Below, one piece after another: positions 1 to 5,663 of a DNA stretch of 5,663 bases. The DNA comes from an uncultured Eubacteriales bacterium (GTDB lineage: Bacteria > Bacillota > Clostridia > Lachnospirales > Lachnospiraceae): assembly GCA_949286775.1 (NCBI GenBank), contig CASEDW010000055.1:1-5663 (forward strand), read 5' to 3'. The notes below the pieces were generated by a model. The model saw only the letters and a program-made list of their open reading frames with translations. It was not told the origin of the DNA and made no database searches. Numbering within the stretch: position 1 is the stretch's first letter; every line of letters starts with the position of its first letter. The position numbers were made by a program, and so were the translations under genes.

Positions 1-28
1 AGAAATCTTTTTACCCTGCGAATGCTCC

Positions 29-58
29 TTGCAAATATGATATCTTCTATCTTATAAT
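29..58 (+). promoter_or_regulatory. Probable sigma-A promoter of the ABC-F gene
   Basis: A -35-like TTGCAA (29-34; 4 of 6 consensus) is followed after 18 bases by a perfect -10 TATAAT (53-58). Transcription would start near 65, giving a leader of about 25-37 bases before the ABC-F gene. I see no gene, hairpin or repeat in the rest of 1-89. Confidence 0.6.
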
Positions 59-78
59 GAGTACGTTTACAATACTTT

Positions 79-85
79 GAAAGGA
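79..85 (+). promoter_or_regulatory. Ribosome binding site with ambiguous spacing, ABC-F gene
   Basis: GAAAGGA lies 4 bases before an in-frame TTG at 90 and 16 bases before the ATG at 102. The first distance is short and the second long, so this site does not settle the start. The protein family alignment favours the ATG. Confidence 0.45.
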
Positions 86-101
86 TTAATTGTGTTTTGA
101 T

Positions 102-2015
102 ATGATCTTAGACTGTCAGAATATATGTAAATCATTCGGAATAAACGAATTATTTAAGGATGTATCATTTCATATAGAAGAAAATGAAAAAACCGCGCTG
201 ATCGGAGTAAACGGCTGCGGCAAAACAACGCTGTTAAAGATAATAGTCGGAGAAATCCCCGCCGATTCAGGCAATATAGTTGTATCAAACGGCGCTAATA
301 TCAGCTATCTGGCTCAGAATCAGGATATTTTCGGCGAGATGACTATTTACGACTATGTACTCGAGACAAAAAGCCATATACTTGATATGGAAACTCAGAT
401 GAGAGAGCTGGAACAGCGCATGCCCCTTCTTGGCGGCGATGAGCTTGAAAAGGAAATGAACAGATACAGCAATCTCACCCATCGCTTTGAACTTGAAAAC
501 GGATACGCCTACAGGAGCGAAGTCACCGGTATCCTCAAAGGCCTTGGTTTTCTGGAAGAGGATTTTACCCGCCCTATCAACACCCTTTCAGGCGGGCAAA
601 AAACTCGAGTGGCCCTGGGAAAAGCTCTTCTTGTAAAACCTGAACTTCTGATTCTCGACGAGCCCACAAACCACCTGGACATGAATTCAATATCATGGCT
701 TGAAAATTATCTGCTTAATTATTCAGGAGCGATCCTCATCGTTTCCCACGACAGATATTTTCTTGACAAAATCGTCACCCGCGTGATAGAGATCGAAAAT
801 CACACTGCTATGACTTTTAAGGGCAATTATTCTGAGTTTGCCGAAAAAAAAGCGCTGATCAGAAAAACCAAGTACAACGCCTATATAAAACAGCAGGCTG
901 AGATAAAGCATCAGGAAGAGGTAATAACAAAATTAAAATCCTTTAACCGTGAGAAATCGATTAAGCGCGCCGAGAGCCGCGAAAAAATGCTCGAAAAAAT
1001 AGAACTTATCGATAAGCCCCAGGAATTAAACGCCAACATGAATCTGACGCTTACTCCATCTGTCGAAAGCGGAAACGACGTTCTTACTGTCACCGGCCTT
1101 TCAAAATCATTTGATTCAAACAGACTTATAAATGATCAGAGCTTTGAGATACACAAAGGAGAACGCGTCGCGCTTATCGGAAACAACGGCACCGGAAAAA
1201 CCACCCTTTTAAAGATCATAAACGGACTTGAGAGCGCTGACAGCGGAGAGATTAAACTTGGAAGCCGCGTTCAGATAGGATATTACGATCAGGAACATCA
1301 GGTTCTCAATATGGATAAAACTATTTTTGACGAAATATCCGATACTTATCCGGATATGACTGAGACCCAGATAAGAAATATCTGCGCCGCTTTTCTTTTT
1401 ACGGGAGACGATGTATTTAACAAAATAAAAACCCTTAGCGGCGGTGAACGCGGACGAGTTTCTCTGGCGAAACTCATGCTTTCAAAAGCGAATTTTCTCC
1501 TTCTGGACGAGCCTACAAATCACCTCGACATGTATTCAAGGGAGATTCTGGAAGACGCCCTCGTCGGATACACCGGCACCGTTTTCTTCGTAAGCCACGA
1601 CCGTTACTTCATAAACAAAACAGCGACAAGGATTCTCGAACTTAAAGACGAGATACTGATCCCTTATATAGGAAATTACGATTATTATATCGAAAAACGG
1701 GATGAACTGACGAAAGCTTACCTGGGAGGCGCAAAGAAAGACGCTCCTTCAGATAAAGCCCCCTCTTCTGCTTCTCTTGACTGGAAAGCCCAGAAAGAAG
1801 AACAGGCAAGGCTTAGAAAGCGCGAGAACGATATCAAAAAGACAGAGGAAAAAATCTCGGAACTTGAAGACAGGATAAATGAAATAAACGAGCTTATCAA
1901 TCTCCCTGAAAATTCAGGCGATCATGTAAAACTGATGGAGCTGAGCGATGAACTTCAGCAATCAGAAAAAGCTCTCGAAGAGTTATATGAAAAGTGGGAA
2001 GAACTTTCATCTTGA
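102..2015 (+). CDS. ABC-F family ATPase, YdiF-type, translation factor
   Basis: This is a soluble ABC-F protein with two nucleotide-binding domains and no membrane segment. Family members bind the ribosomal E site and act on stalled or slow ribosomes using ATP; this role is known for the family and inferred here. Counting residues from a possible TTG at 90, domain 1 has Walker A GVNGCGKTT (39-47), signature LSGGQ (166-170), Walker B ending LDEPTNHLD (189-197) and switch His220. The charged inter-domain linker runs from about 240 to 325. Domain 2 has GNNGTGKTT (364-372), LSGGE (449-453), LDEPTNHLD (472-480) and His503. Residues from about 565 to the end form a Lys/Glu-rich coiled coil. The length (637 aa from ATG) and C-terminal domain match Bacillus subtilis YdiF. 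The linker is ordinary in length, so antibiotic resistance is not indicated. I chose ATG 102 because family members start MIL at this point. Confidence 0.93.
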   Translation: MILDCQNICKSFGINELFKDVSFHIEENEKTALIGVNGCGKTTLLKIIVGEIPADSGNIVVSNGANISYLAQNQDIFGEMTIYDYVLETKSHILDMETQMRELEQRMPLLGGDELEKEMNRYSNLTHRFELENGYAYRSEVTGILKGLGFLEEDFTRPINTLSGGQKTRVALGKALLVKPELLILDEPTNHLDMNSISWLENYLLNYSGAILIVSHDRYFLDKIVTRVIEIENHTAMTFKGNYSEFAEKKALIRKTKYNAYIKQQAEIKHQEEVITKLKSFNREKSIKRAESREKMLEKIELIDKPQELNANMNLTLTPSVESGNDVLTVTGLSKSFDSNRLINDQSFEIHKGERVALIGNNGTGKTTLLKIINGLESADSGEIKLGSRVQIGYYDQEHQVLNMDKTIFDEISDTYPDMTETQIRNICAAFLFTGDDVFNKIKTLSGGERGRVSLAKLMLSKANFLLLDEPTNHLDMYSREILEDALVGYTGTVFFVSHDRYFINKTATRILELKDEILIPYIGNYDYYIEKRDELTKAYLGGAKKDAPSDKAPSSASLDWKAQKEEQARLRKRENDIKKTEEKISELEDRINEINELINLPENSGDHVKLMELSDELQQSEKALEELYEKWEELSS

Positions 2016-2041
2016 GAATCAGCTCTTAACTCTGGTATCAT
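2012..2041 (+). promoter_or_regulatory. Probable extended -10 promoter of the dehydrogenase gene
   Basis: A -35 TTGAGA (2012-2017; 5 of 6 consensus) overlaps the ABC-F stop codon. After 18 bases comes TATCAT (2036-2041; 5 of 6), preceded by TG one base upstream, so the -10 is of the extended TGnTATnnT type. The start would be near 2048, leaving a leader of about 28 bases. The dehydrogenase can therefore be transcribed on its own as well as by read-through from the ABC-F gene. I see no terminator in the 60-base gap. Confidence 0.5.
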
Positions 2042-2042
2042 A
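2021..2042 (+). repeat. 22-base promoter-like motif, copy 1
   Basis: This stretch ends in TTAACTCTGGTATCATA and matches 5554-5575 at 20 of 22 positions. It contains the extended -10 of the dehydrogenase promoter. It may be a shared promoter/operator or the remnant of one end of a mobile element; the sequence does not decide which. Confidence 0.45.
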
Positions 2043-2075
2043 TAAGAATAAGGTAATAATTGGAGGTAAAAGATT

Positions 2076-2813
2076 ATGGCAAATTTAAGCGGAAAAGTAG
2101 CTGTTATAACCGGAGGAACAAGCGGAATCGGTCTCGCGACAGCTAAAAACTTCATCGCGAACGGCGCGAAAGTAGTTATTTCAGGCAGAAGCGTAAAAGG
2201 CGCCGATGTCGCTAAATCCCTTGGAAGCTAAGATATCGTACGTTTCTGTCAGACAGACGTTACAATAGAAGAAAGCGTAAAAAATCTCATAGATTTTACT
2301 GTTAAAACATTCGGAAGAGTCGATATAGCAGTAGCCTCGGCAGGCGTAACAGGATTTACCCTCGACATGTACGATACAGACGTGTGGAAAAACACCATCG
2401 AAAGTAATCTGACAGGCGTATTTTACCTCGATAAATACGCTGTCGCTCAAATGGAAAAACAGGGAGGCGGAGCAATAATAAACGTAGGTTCCGCAACAAG
2501 TATAGTTGGAAATATGGGAACTGTATGCTATCCCGCGTCAAAACACGGCGTTGCAGGTCTTACCAAATCGGCAGCTATAAACGCCATCGGACAAAATATC
2601 AGAATAAACGGCGTAATACCGGGATTTGTCAGAACGCCTTTTACAGACAGCGTTCCTCAGGATGATTTTAACAGAAACCTGCAGATGATTCCTATCAAAC
2701 GCGCCGCTTCTCCAGACGAGATCGCTCCGGCTATAAACTTCCTCGCCAGCGACGAAGCTTCTTATGTCGTAGGAACTATGCTCGTTGTCGACGGCGGATA
2801 CACAGTTCAGTAA
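2076..2813 (+). pseudogene. Short-chain dehydrogenase/reductase broken by in-frame TAA at codon 52
   Basis: This is a classical SDR of 245 codons (normal family length) interrupted by TAA at 2229-2231. The frame is the same on both sides, so it is a point nonsense change, not a frameshift. GGAGG (2062-2066) lies 9 bases before the ATG. Everything a working enzyme needs is present: the dinucleotide-binding TGGTSGIG (12-19), Asn111, catalytic Ser139, Tyr152 and Lys156 (YPASK), and PG at 182-183 with Thr187. SAG (88-90) replaces the usual NAG. GR after the second strand (37-38) hints at NADP(H), weakly. The substrate cannot be read; annotators would call it a 3-oxoacyl-ACP-reductase-like or sugar dehydrogenase-like SDR. 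The next in-frame ATG is codon 98, which would lose most of the cofactor domain, and I see no in-frame GTG or TTG before it. The break could be a recent mutation, a sequencing error or, less likely, read-through. Confidence 0.85.
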
Positions 2814-2830
2814 TTCCGATATTGTAATTA

Positions 2831-2905
2831 AATGAGTCAAGGAACAAATGGACACAAATCGGATGCTTGCATACGATTTTGTGTCCATCAGTCCTTTGAT
2901 TTATT
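2831..2905. repeat. 75-base imperfect palindrome between convergent genes (repeat copy 1)
   Basis: The arms 2831-2861 and 2874-2905 pair over almost their whole length. ATGGACACAAA (2848-2858) pairs perfectly with 2878-2888. TCG (2859-2861) pairs with CGA (2874-2876) across a bulged T at 2877. The outer arm (2831-2845 with 2891-2905) has 11 Watson-Crick pairs, three G-T pairs and one mismatch, and two mismatched positions separate it from the core. The 12-base tip contains ATGC-TT-GCAT. The element starts 18 bases after the dehydrogenase stop and overlaps the icd stop codon (2904-2906). A strong U-run is missing on both sides, so it is not a textbook terminator, but a stem this long between facing genes could limit read-through. 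Its left arm recurs at 5624-5663. Confidence 0.85.
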
Positions 2906-4115
2906 ACATCATTTTCTTAAGATTTTTCTTTATCGCAAGTATAAAGTCTTTGCTGTTGAGAACAGTCGGGTTTTCGATAGTCGTGATGAGCGCAAGATCT
3001 TTAGTCATCTCTCCGCTTTCAATAGTTTCAAGAGTAGCCTTTTCAAGCTTGTCGGCAAAAGCTGAAAGCTCCGCGTTGCCGTCAAGTTCCGCTCTTTTTC
3101 TGAGAGCTCCCGTCCAGGCAAAAATAGTTGCTACCGAGTTTGTCGAAGTCTCTTCACCGGCAAGATGTTTGTAATAATGTCTCTGAACAGTTCCGTGAGC
3201 CGCTTCATATTCATAGTAACCGTGAGGTGAAACTAAAACTGAAGTCATCATCGCGAGTGAACCGAATGCCGATGAAATCATATCGCTCATAACGTCTCCG
3301 TCATAATTCTTAAGCGCCCATATAAATCCGCCTTTTGATTTCATGATACGGGCAACAGCGTCGTCAATAAGCGTATAGAAATATTCAAGACCTAATTTCT
3401 CAAATTTTTCTTTGTATTCATTTTCATAAAGATCAGCAAATATATCTTTAAATCTGTGATCATACTTCTTAGAAATAGTATCTTTTGTAGAAAACCACAG
3501 ATCCTGTTTTGTGTCGATGGCATACTCAAAACAGCTTCTCGCGAAACTTGTGATAGAATCGTCGAGGTTGTGCTGTCCCTGGCATACTCCCGGGCCTTTA
3601 AACTCATGAACTATCTGGCTCTCTTCTATCGTTCCGTCCGCTGATTTATAAACGAGAGAAACTGTTCCGGCTTTCGGAATTCTCATTTCCGTGTTTTTGT
3701 AAACGTCTCCGTAAGCGTGACGGGCAACAGTTATAGGAGCTTTCCAGCATTTAACAGTAGGGTCGATTCCCTTCACTACGATCGGCGCTCTGAAAACCGT
3801 TCCATCAAGCATAGATCTTATCGTTCCGTTAGGGCTTTTCCACATTTCGTGAAGATTATATTCCGGCATTCTCGCAGCGTTAGGCGTTATGGTAGCGCAT
3901 TTAACGGCTACTTTATATTTTTTCGTAGCGTTTGCCGAATCAATAGTTACCTGATCGTTTGTTTCGTCACGATGTTTAAGCCCAAGGTCATAATACTCTG
4001 TCTTGAGATCAATAAAAGGAAGAAGAAGTTCATCTTTGATGATCCGCCAGAGGATTCTTGTCATTTCGTCTCCATCCATCTCTACGAGGGGAGTTGTCAT
4101 TTTAATTTTATCCAT
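2904..4115 (-). CDS. icd: NADP-dependent isocitrate dehydrogenase, eukaryotic-type
   Basis: It oxidatively decarboxylates isocitrate to 2-oxoglutarate with NADP+ and a divalent metal, in the cytoplasm, supplying glutamate synthesis and NADPH. At 403 aa it aligns along its whole length with the dimeric IDH1-like family rather than the E. coli Icd type. Visible active-site residues are Ser94, Asn96 and Arg100 in KSPNGTIR, Arg109, Arg132 in ARHAYGD, Tyr135, Lys211, and metal ligands Asp251, Asp274 and Asp278. EAAHGTVQRHY (304-314) is the NADP-binding segment with Arg312 and His313. The gene is 44 bases downstream of dapL on the same strand, with only AT-rich sequence and no hairpin between, so co-transcription is likely. 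The ribosome binding site is weak (an A-run and a distant GAAAG). The ATG at 4115 is kept because the N-terminus aligns with the family; an ATG five codons later (4100) is a possible alternative. Confidence 0.95.
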   Translation of the reverse strand: MDKIKMTTPLVEMDGDEMTRILWRIIKDELLLPFIDLKTEYYDLGLKHRDETNDQVTIDSANATKKYKVAVKCATITPNAARMPEYNLHEMWKSPNGTIRSMLDGTVFRAPIVVKGIDPTVKCWKAPITVARHAYGDVYKNTEMRIPKAGTVSLVYKSADGTIEESQIVHEFKGPGVCQGQHNLDDSITSFARSCFEYAIDTKQDLWFSTKDTISKKYDHRFKDIFADLYENEYKEKFEKLGLEYFYTLIDDAVARIMKSKGGFIWALKNYDGDVMSDMISSAFGSLAMMTSVLVSPHGYYEYEAAHGTVQRHYYKHLAGEETSTNSVATIFAWTGALRKRAELDGNAELSAFADKLEKATLETIESGEMTKDLALITTIENPTVLNSKDFILAIKKNLKKMM

Positions 4116-4159
4116 CTTTTTTTACCAATTCTTTCAAAATTTTAATATAAATCTGTTAA

Positions 4160-5374
4160 TTATAATTTTTTGATTCTGTCTACAGCAGCAACTGTATTTT
4201 CGTAAGTGCCGAATCCTGTCAGTCGGAAATATCCTTCGCCGCTCGGACCGAATCCTGAACCAGGAGTACCTACTACGCCGGCTTCATTTAAGAGCTTATC
4301 GAAGAATTCCCATGAAGTCATATGATCAGGAGTCTGAAGCCATACATATGGAGCGTTTACGCCGCCGAATACAGTATATCCTGCCTCTTTAAGACCATTG
4401 TATATAGTATTAGCGTTTTTCATGTAATAAGCAACCTGCTCTTTTAACTGAGCTTTTCCTGCCTCTGAATAACATGCCTCTCCCGCTCTTTGAACGATAT
4501 AAGGCGCGCCGTTGTATTTTGTTCCGTGTCTTCTCGCCCAAAGGCTATGAAGCATCACGTCTCCCTGCTTAATATCCTTAGGAACTACTGTAAATCCGAG
4601 ACGAAGTCCGGTAAATCCGGCATTTTTTGAAAAGCTTCTGAGCTCTATCGCGCAGGAGCGCGCGCCTTCGCATTCATAAATAGTATGAGGAACGTCAGCC
4701 TCAGAAATATAAGCTTCATAAGCAGCGTCATAGATAATGATCGCGCCGACTTTATTAGCATAGTCAACCCATACCTGAAGCTGATCCTTTGTAAGAGTCG
4801 TACCTGTAGGGTTATTAGGGTAGCAAAGATATATAAGATCAGGAGTTTCTTTTGGAAGTTCCGGAACGAATCCGTTTTCAGCAGTACATGGCATATAGAT
4901 AACGTTTGTGAACATTTCCTTCTTAGGATCCCACTCTCCTGCTCTTCCCGCCATAACGTTTGAATCCACATATACAGGATATACAGGATCGCATACGGCG
5001 ATTTTGCAGTCAGCGCTGAATATCTCCTGAATATTTGAAGAGTCGCATTTAGCTCCGTCAGAGACAAAAATCTCGTCCGCCGTTACATTTACACCTTTGT
5101 CAGCGTAATCGTTTTTCGCGATAGCTTCACGAAGAAATGAATATCCGAGGTCAGGAGCATATCCCTTAAACGTCTCCTTTACCGCCATCTCGTCTACAGC
5201 TTTATGAAGCGCTTCGATTACAGCCGGCGCAAGAGGAAGCGTAACATCTCCGATTCCAAGACGGATAATGCTTTTTTCCGGATGAGCCTCAGTAAATTCG
5301 TTTACTTTTTTCCCGATCGTTGAAAAAAGATAACTTCCGGGAAGTTTAAGATAGTTGTCATTTAATTTCCACAT
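4160..5374 (-). CDS. dapL: LL-diaminopimelate aminotransferase
   Basis: A pyridoxal-phosphate class I/II aminotransferase that converts tetrahydrodipicolinate plus glutamate to LL-diaminopimelate plus 2-oxoglutarate. This single step bypasses the succinylase or acetylase branch of lysine and peptidoglycan synthesis. The 404 aa length and the N-terminal LPGSYLFSTIGKKV and RLGIGDVTLPL blocks are typical of DapL. Key residues are the PLP Lys250 in SFSKNAGFTGLRLGF, Asn187 in YPNNPTG, Asp216 and Tyr219 in IIYDAAY, Arg258, and the carboxylate-binding Arg384 in YFRLTGFG. Its start is well supported: AAAGGAG (5385-5391) lies 10 bases before the ATG. It leads a probable dapL-icd operon; icd makes the 2-oxoglutarate from which the glutamate donor is formed. 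A long, foldable leader lies upstream, suggesting RNA-level control (inferred). General aspartate aminotransferase activity is less likely given the DapL-specific blocks. Confidence 0.95.
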   Translation of the reverse strand: MWKLNDNYLKLPGSYLFSTIGKKVNEFTEAHPEKSIIRLGIGDVTLPLAPAVIEALHKAVDEMAVKETFKGYAPDLGYSFLREAIAKNDYADKGVNVTADEIFVSDGAKCDSSNIQEIFSADCKIAVCDPVYPVYVDSNVMAGRAGEWDPKKEMFTNVIYMPCTAENGFVPELPKETPDLIYLCYPNNPTGTTLTKDQLQVWVDYANKVGAIIIYDAAYEAYISEADVPHTIYECEGARSCAIELRSFSKNAGFTGLRLGFTVVPKDIKQGDVMLHSLWARRHGTKYNGAPYIVQRAGEACYSEAGKAQLKEQVAYYMKNANTIYNGLKEAGYTVFGGVNAPYVWLQTPDHMTSWEFFDKLLNEAGVVGTPGSGFGPSGEGYFRLTGFGTYENTVAAVDRIKKL

Positions 5375-5403
5375 ATTATAGTCTCTCCTTTGGGAATTAT
5401 ACC

Positions 5404-5578
5404 TATTATGATACCTACGGATTGCTTCATGCTATGCACTCCCACAATCCTACACAATATTCGCATACGCGGGGTGAATATTCCACTTTCATGCTCCTAT
5501 TGTGGCGGGTTAAAAGGTCTCGCACCCACCTGTGAGCAAGCTCATGTGGGCTTAGCTTTTAACACTGGTATCATAATA
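5404..5578 (-). ncRNA. Candidate structured leader RNA of dapL, family unknown
   Basis: Complementary segments fit a four-way junction. The closing stem P1 pairs TATTATGATACC (5404-5415) perfectly with 5567-5578 (12 bp). Three arms lie inside: P2 GGATTG/CAATCC (5419-5424 with 5445-5450), P3 CACAATA/TATTGTG (5453-5459 with 5498-5504), and P4 GTTAAAAG/CTTTTAAC (5509-5516 with 5556-5563). P4 carries an inner stem CCCAC/GTGGG (5525-5529 with 5546-5550) capped by TGAG-CAAG-CTCA (5533-5544). The element ends 13 bases before the dapL ribosome binding site, so a leader on the - strand is the simplest reading, but perfect pairing does not fix the strand. I compared it with the lysine, T-box, M-box, cobalamin and 6S signatures I know and found no convincing match. 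If transcription starts near 5566, the full P1 cannot form; it needs the upstream promoter. It could instead be a small mobile element whose ends are inverted repeats. Confidence 0.5.
5554..5575 (+). repeat. 22-base promoter-like motif, copy 2
   Basis: It matches 2021-2042 at 20 of 22 positions and includes the extended -10-like TGGTATCAT (5566-5574) reading rightwards, away from dapL. No good -35 stands at the right distance (5545-5550 is TGTGGG), so promoter activity here is uncertain. It overlaps the outer end of the leader element and a candidate dapL -10 on the other strand. Confidence 0.4.
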
Positions 5579-5601
5579 TATTATCAAATGCATTTTTGCA
5601 A
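5573..5601 (-). promoter_or_regulatory. Candidate dapL promoter, proximal
   Basis: On the - strand, TTGCAA (5601-5596) is followed after 17 bases by TATTAT (5578-5573; 5 of 6 consensus). Transcription would start near 5566, giving a leader of about 190 bases. The -10 lies inside the arm of closing stem P1, so RNA from this promoter would lack most of that arm. Confidence 0.4.
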
Positions 5602-5602
5602 G

Positions 5603-5632
5603 AAAATATCCCGGAATATGCATATGAGTCAA
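5603..5632 (-). promoter_or_regulatory. Candidate dapL promoter, distal, with -35 in the repeat
   Basis: On the - strand, TTGACT (5632-5627; 5 of 6 consensus) is followed after 18 bases by TATTTT (5608-5603; 4 of 6). The start would be near 5596, and the RNA would contain the complete four-way junction. The -35 lies inside the dispersed repeat at 5624-5663. The -10 is poor. Confidence 0.25.
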
Positions 5633-5663
5633 GGGACAAATGGGCACAAATCGGATGCTTGCA
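5624..5663 (+). repeat. Dispersed palindromic repeat, copy 2, cut by window edge
   Basis: These 40 bases match 2832-2871 at 38 positions, so this is the left arm and part of the tip of a second copy of the palindrome; the right arm lies beyond the window. The two differences are A to G at positions equivalent to 2843 and 2852. The G at the first position would pair with C2893, repairing a mismatch present in copy 1. A 10-base perfect palindrome, ATATGCATAT (5616-5625), overlaps its left edge. Confidence 0.85.

Noticed and set aside
12..45. Third copy of the palindromic repeat near the left edge
   Set aside because: GAATGCTCCTTGCA resembles the repeat tip GGATGCTTGCA only with gaps, and neither arm is present.
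102..2015. Antibiotic-resistance ABC-F protein
   Set aside because: The linker is of ordinary length, and the full-length match including the C-terminal coiled coil is to housekeeping YdiF-type proteins.
2229..2231. Recoded or reassigned stop codon in the dehydrogenase
   Set aside because: The codon is TAA, not TGA, so selenocysteine does not apply. TAA is used as a normal terminator by the dehydrogenase itself, icd and dapL.
2832..3174. Short + strand reading frames at 2832-3065 and 2848-3174
   Set aside because: They begin in the palindrome and run antisense through the icd 3' end, without a ribosome binding site or a recognisable protein.
4116..4159. Terminator or separate icd promoter between dapL and icd
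   Set aside because: The gap is AT-rich with T-runs but contains no hairpin and no -35/-10 pair with acceptable spacing.
5509..5563. Integron attC-like hairpin
   Set aside because: GTTAAAAG and CTTTTAAC do not fit the GTTRRRY/RYYYAAC core sites, and there is no integrase or cassette context.
5404..5578. Known lysine riboswitch or T-box ahead of dapL
   Set aside because: GGGTGCGAGACC on the - strand faintly recalls GGTGCGA of lysine riboswitches and GGTGG of T-boxes, but the other conserved blocks of both are missing and the junction has four, not five, helices.

Overview
The window looks like ordinary chromosomal DNA of a Gram-positive Clostridia-type bacterium, most like the Lachnospiraceae or Ruminococcaceae (inferred). 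The reasons are moderately AT-rich sequence with frequent ATA and AGA codons, GGAGG-type ribosome binding sites, a YdiF-type ABC-F ATPase, a eukaryotic-type NADP isocitrate dehydrogenase, and lysine synthesis through the DapL aminotransferase. No phage, plasmid, CRISPR, tRNA or rRNA signal is visible.

Layout. On the + strand, a promoter at 29-58 leads into an ABC-F translation ATPase (102-2015). After 60 bases comes a short-chain dehydrogenase/reductase (2076-2813). It has its own extended -10 promoter, but a single in-frame TAA at codon 52 breaks it. Facing these two genes on the - strand are icd (2904-4115) and dapL (4160-5374). They are 44 bases apart with no visible terminator between them, so they probably form a dapL-icd operon. 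The two converging transcription units meet at a 75-base imperfect palindrome (2831-2905), which overlaps the icd stop codon.

Upstream of dapL (5375-5663) there is no gene. This stretch holds two candidate dapL promoters and a region of about 175 bases whose complementary segments fit a branched RNA with a 12-bp closing stem and three arms. I could not assign it to a known riboswitch or RNA family. At the right edge, the left arm of the 2831-2905 palindrome recurs (38 of 40 bases identical), so that palindrome is a dispersed repeat in this genome.

How the genes fit together. Isocitrate dehydrogenase makes 2-oxoglutarate and NADPH. DapL takes its amino group from glutamate, returns 2-oxoglutarate, and makes LL-diaminopimelate for peptidoglycan and lysine. 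The pair therefore sits at the 2-oxoglutarate/glutamate node. The ABC-F protein is a housekeeping ribosome factor with no obvious link to them.

The proteins are all familiar. The parts worth a second look are non-coding: the dapL leader, the palindromic repeat, a 22-base promoter-like motif found upstream of both the dehydrogenase and dapL, and the nonsense codon in an otherwise intact dehydrogenase.
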